Made by a program: the position numbers and the translations under genes. Below, piece after piece: positions 63,068 through 64,000 of a stretch of 64,000 bases of DNA; position 1 is the stretch's first letter, and the number at the start of each line of letters is the position of its first letter. The stretch lies in the NCBI GenBank assembly GCA_002717655.1, contig PBAY01000039.1:62001-126000 (forward strand), in the 5' to 3' direction. This DNA comes from Phycisphaerae bacterium. GTDB lineage: Bacteria; Planctomycetota; Phycisphaerae; Phycisphaerales; SM1A02. A model generated the notes under the pieces. The model saw only the letters and a program-made list of their open reading frames with translations, did not search any database and was not told where the DNA came from.

Positions 63068-64000
63068 ATGATTGAAATCGTTGCCATATCCGTACTCGCT
63101 TTCCTGCATGACCCACCGAAGCCGCCTCCTGGTGCGGAGCCACCTCCGGAGTTGACGACCCATTCCATTCTCGGCCCGGTGGATTCCTTGACCAGCAGTC
63201 GGGAGTTCGTCAAGGCTGGTGAGTCCTACATCTCTCCAGATGGAACCAAGGTGATTTTCCAGGCGATTCCTGTTCCGCCGGAAGGAGAGGAAGCCGAAGA
63301 CTATTACGGCATGTATCTGGCCGATGTGATCGAGGATGACACCAAGCATCACGGCATGGCCTTGAGCAATATCCAGCGGATCAGCCCGGAAGGTTCATCC
63401 AATACCTGCGGCTGGTTCCATCCATCTGATGATCGACGTGTGATTTTCGCTTCGACCATCGAGGGGTCTGGCAGCAAGGGCAAGTCGGGATATCAGCGGC
63501 AATCAAGTCGTTACAGCTGGTCGATGCCTCCGGAAATGCGAATCGTTGAATGTCGCATCGATGGATCAATGCCTCCTTCTCTTCGTCTCCTTGAAGGTGA
63601 CGAAAGTGGATACCAGGCGGAATGTTCCATCAGTCCGGATGGACGCCATCTGCTCTATGCTTCCAATGAAGAAGGTGACGTGGATATCTATGTCCGCGAT
63701 CTTAAGACCAAGAAGAGGCATCGCATTGTCTCCGCCGAAGGTTACGACGGAGGTCCGTTCTTCTCACCCGATGGACGGCGCATCTGCTATCGATCCGACC
63801 GCAAAGGCAATGATCTGCTTCAGATCTTCGTTGCGGAATTGAAATTCGATGATGAAGGCACCATCACTGGTATCGAAGATGAGTTTCAGTTGACAGACAA
63901 TGAACATGTCAACTGGGCGCCCTTCTGGCATGCAGACGGGAAATACCTTGTCTATGCAACCAGTGAAGAAGGCCACTACAACTACGAGGTCTTCATCATT
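63068..64000 (+). CDS. TolB/PD40-type beta-propeller protein (3' partial)
   Basis: The gene runs off the right edge with 311 residues present. A hydrophobic leader (IEIVAISVLAFLHD) is followed by a proline-rich segment (PPKPPPGAEPPPE), then propeller blades with the SPDG hallmark: YISPDGTKVIFQA, CSISPDGRHLLYAS, PFFSPDGRRICYRS and FWHADGKYLVYATSEEG. Such proteins act as exported scaffolds or binding modules. The ATG follows the PhoD gene by 47 bases; AGGA is 15 bases upstream, so initiation strength is uncertain. Confidence 0.82.
   Translation, partial: MIEIVAISVLAFLHDPPKPPPGAEPPPELTTHSILGPVDSLTSSREFVKAGESYISPDGTKVIFQAIPVPPEGEEAEDYYGMYLADVIEDDTKHHGMALSNIQRISPEGSSNTCGWFHPSDDRRVIFASTIEGSGSKGKSGYQRQSSRYSWSMPPEMRIVECRIDGSMPPSLRLLEGDESGYQAECSISPDGRHLLYASNEEGDVDIYVRDLKTKKRHRIVSAEGYDGGPFFSPDGRRICYRSDRKGNDLLQIFVAELKFDDEGTITGIEDEFQLTDNEHVNWAPFWHADGKYLVYATSEEGHYNYEVFII

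Overview
The window is about 64 kb of densely packed bacterial chromosome. It reads as a free-living, probably marine planctomycete of the Phycisphaerae type. This is inferred from gene content: two Cys-type sulfatases, a nickel superoxide dismutase with an export signal, a large secreted protein with dockerin-like repeats and repeated GACCL cysteine motifs, a toroid-fold protein with a single haem motif, and two FHA-domain signalling proteins. No rRNA, integrase, transposase, CRISPR array or plasmid/phage gene is visible. Intergenic gaps are short and many neighbours overlap by ATGA, so operons are common. Start codons include several GTGs.

Layout. 1-3.9 kb: ResB-CcsA cytochrome c maturation (left gene cut by the window edge) and a PyrE-like phosphoribosyltransferase. 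3.9-4.35 kb: a gap with a clear minus-strand terminator, a possible small gene or RNA, and two dyads in front of the next operon. 4.35-12.7 kb: an AddB-like nuclease, an AddA-like helicase-nuclease, a short phosphoglycerate dehydrogenase-like enzyme and enolase. 12.7-17.8 kb (minus): peptide-ABC binding protein and one permease, an alpha/beta hydrolase and a repeat protein. 18-25.4 kb: a large secreted repeat protein coupled to a YbhN/LPG-synthase-type membrane protein, PyrE, a GH57 amylase, GatB and a cyclophilin. 25.4-31.5 kb: a protein with a duplicated domain, tRNA-Cys, and a phosphate locus (PhoB/PhoR-like pair, Na/Pi transporter, PhoU, ArsC-like phosphatase).

31.5-43.7 kb is the accessory, exported part: Ni-SOD, a large esterase, the dockerin protein, an L-2-hydroxyglutarate oxidase-like enzyme, and two sulfatase units that converge on each other. 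One unit is a sulfatase plus the CxxCH toroid protein. The other is a LolA/TlpA-type fusion, a sulfatase and a lipoprotein. 43.8-53.6 kb: tRNA-Leu, an AhpD-like protein, a double zinc-ribbon protein, a tail-to-tail pair of FHA proteins (FHA-TM-serine protease against FHA-GAF-HD-GYP), malic enzyme, and an MFS/Gph/PurU operon. 53.8-64 kb: a GH63-type glucosidase, a receiver-GAF-HD-GYP regulator, a UPF0173 hydrolase, a small membrane protein, a Mesh1-like HD hydrolase, a large PhoD-like phosphatase and a beta-propeller protein that runs off the right edge.

The strongest leads are the convergent FHA pair, the Ni-SOD whose metal-binding His lies exactly at a predicted signal-peptidase site, the sulfatase/CxxCH toroid unit, the compact phosphate locus, and the orphan minus-strand transcription unit ahead of the addBA operon.
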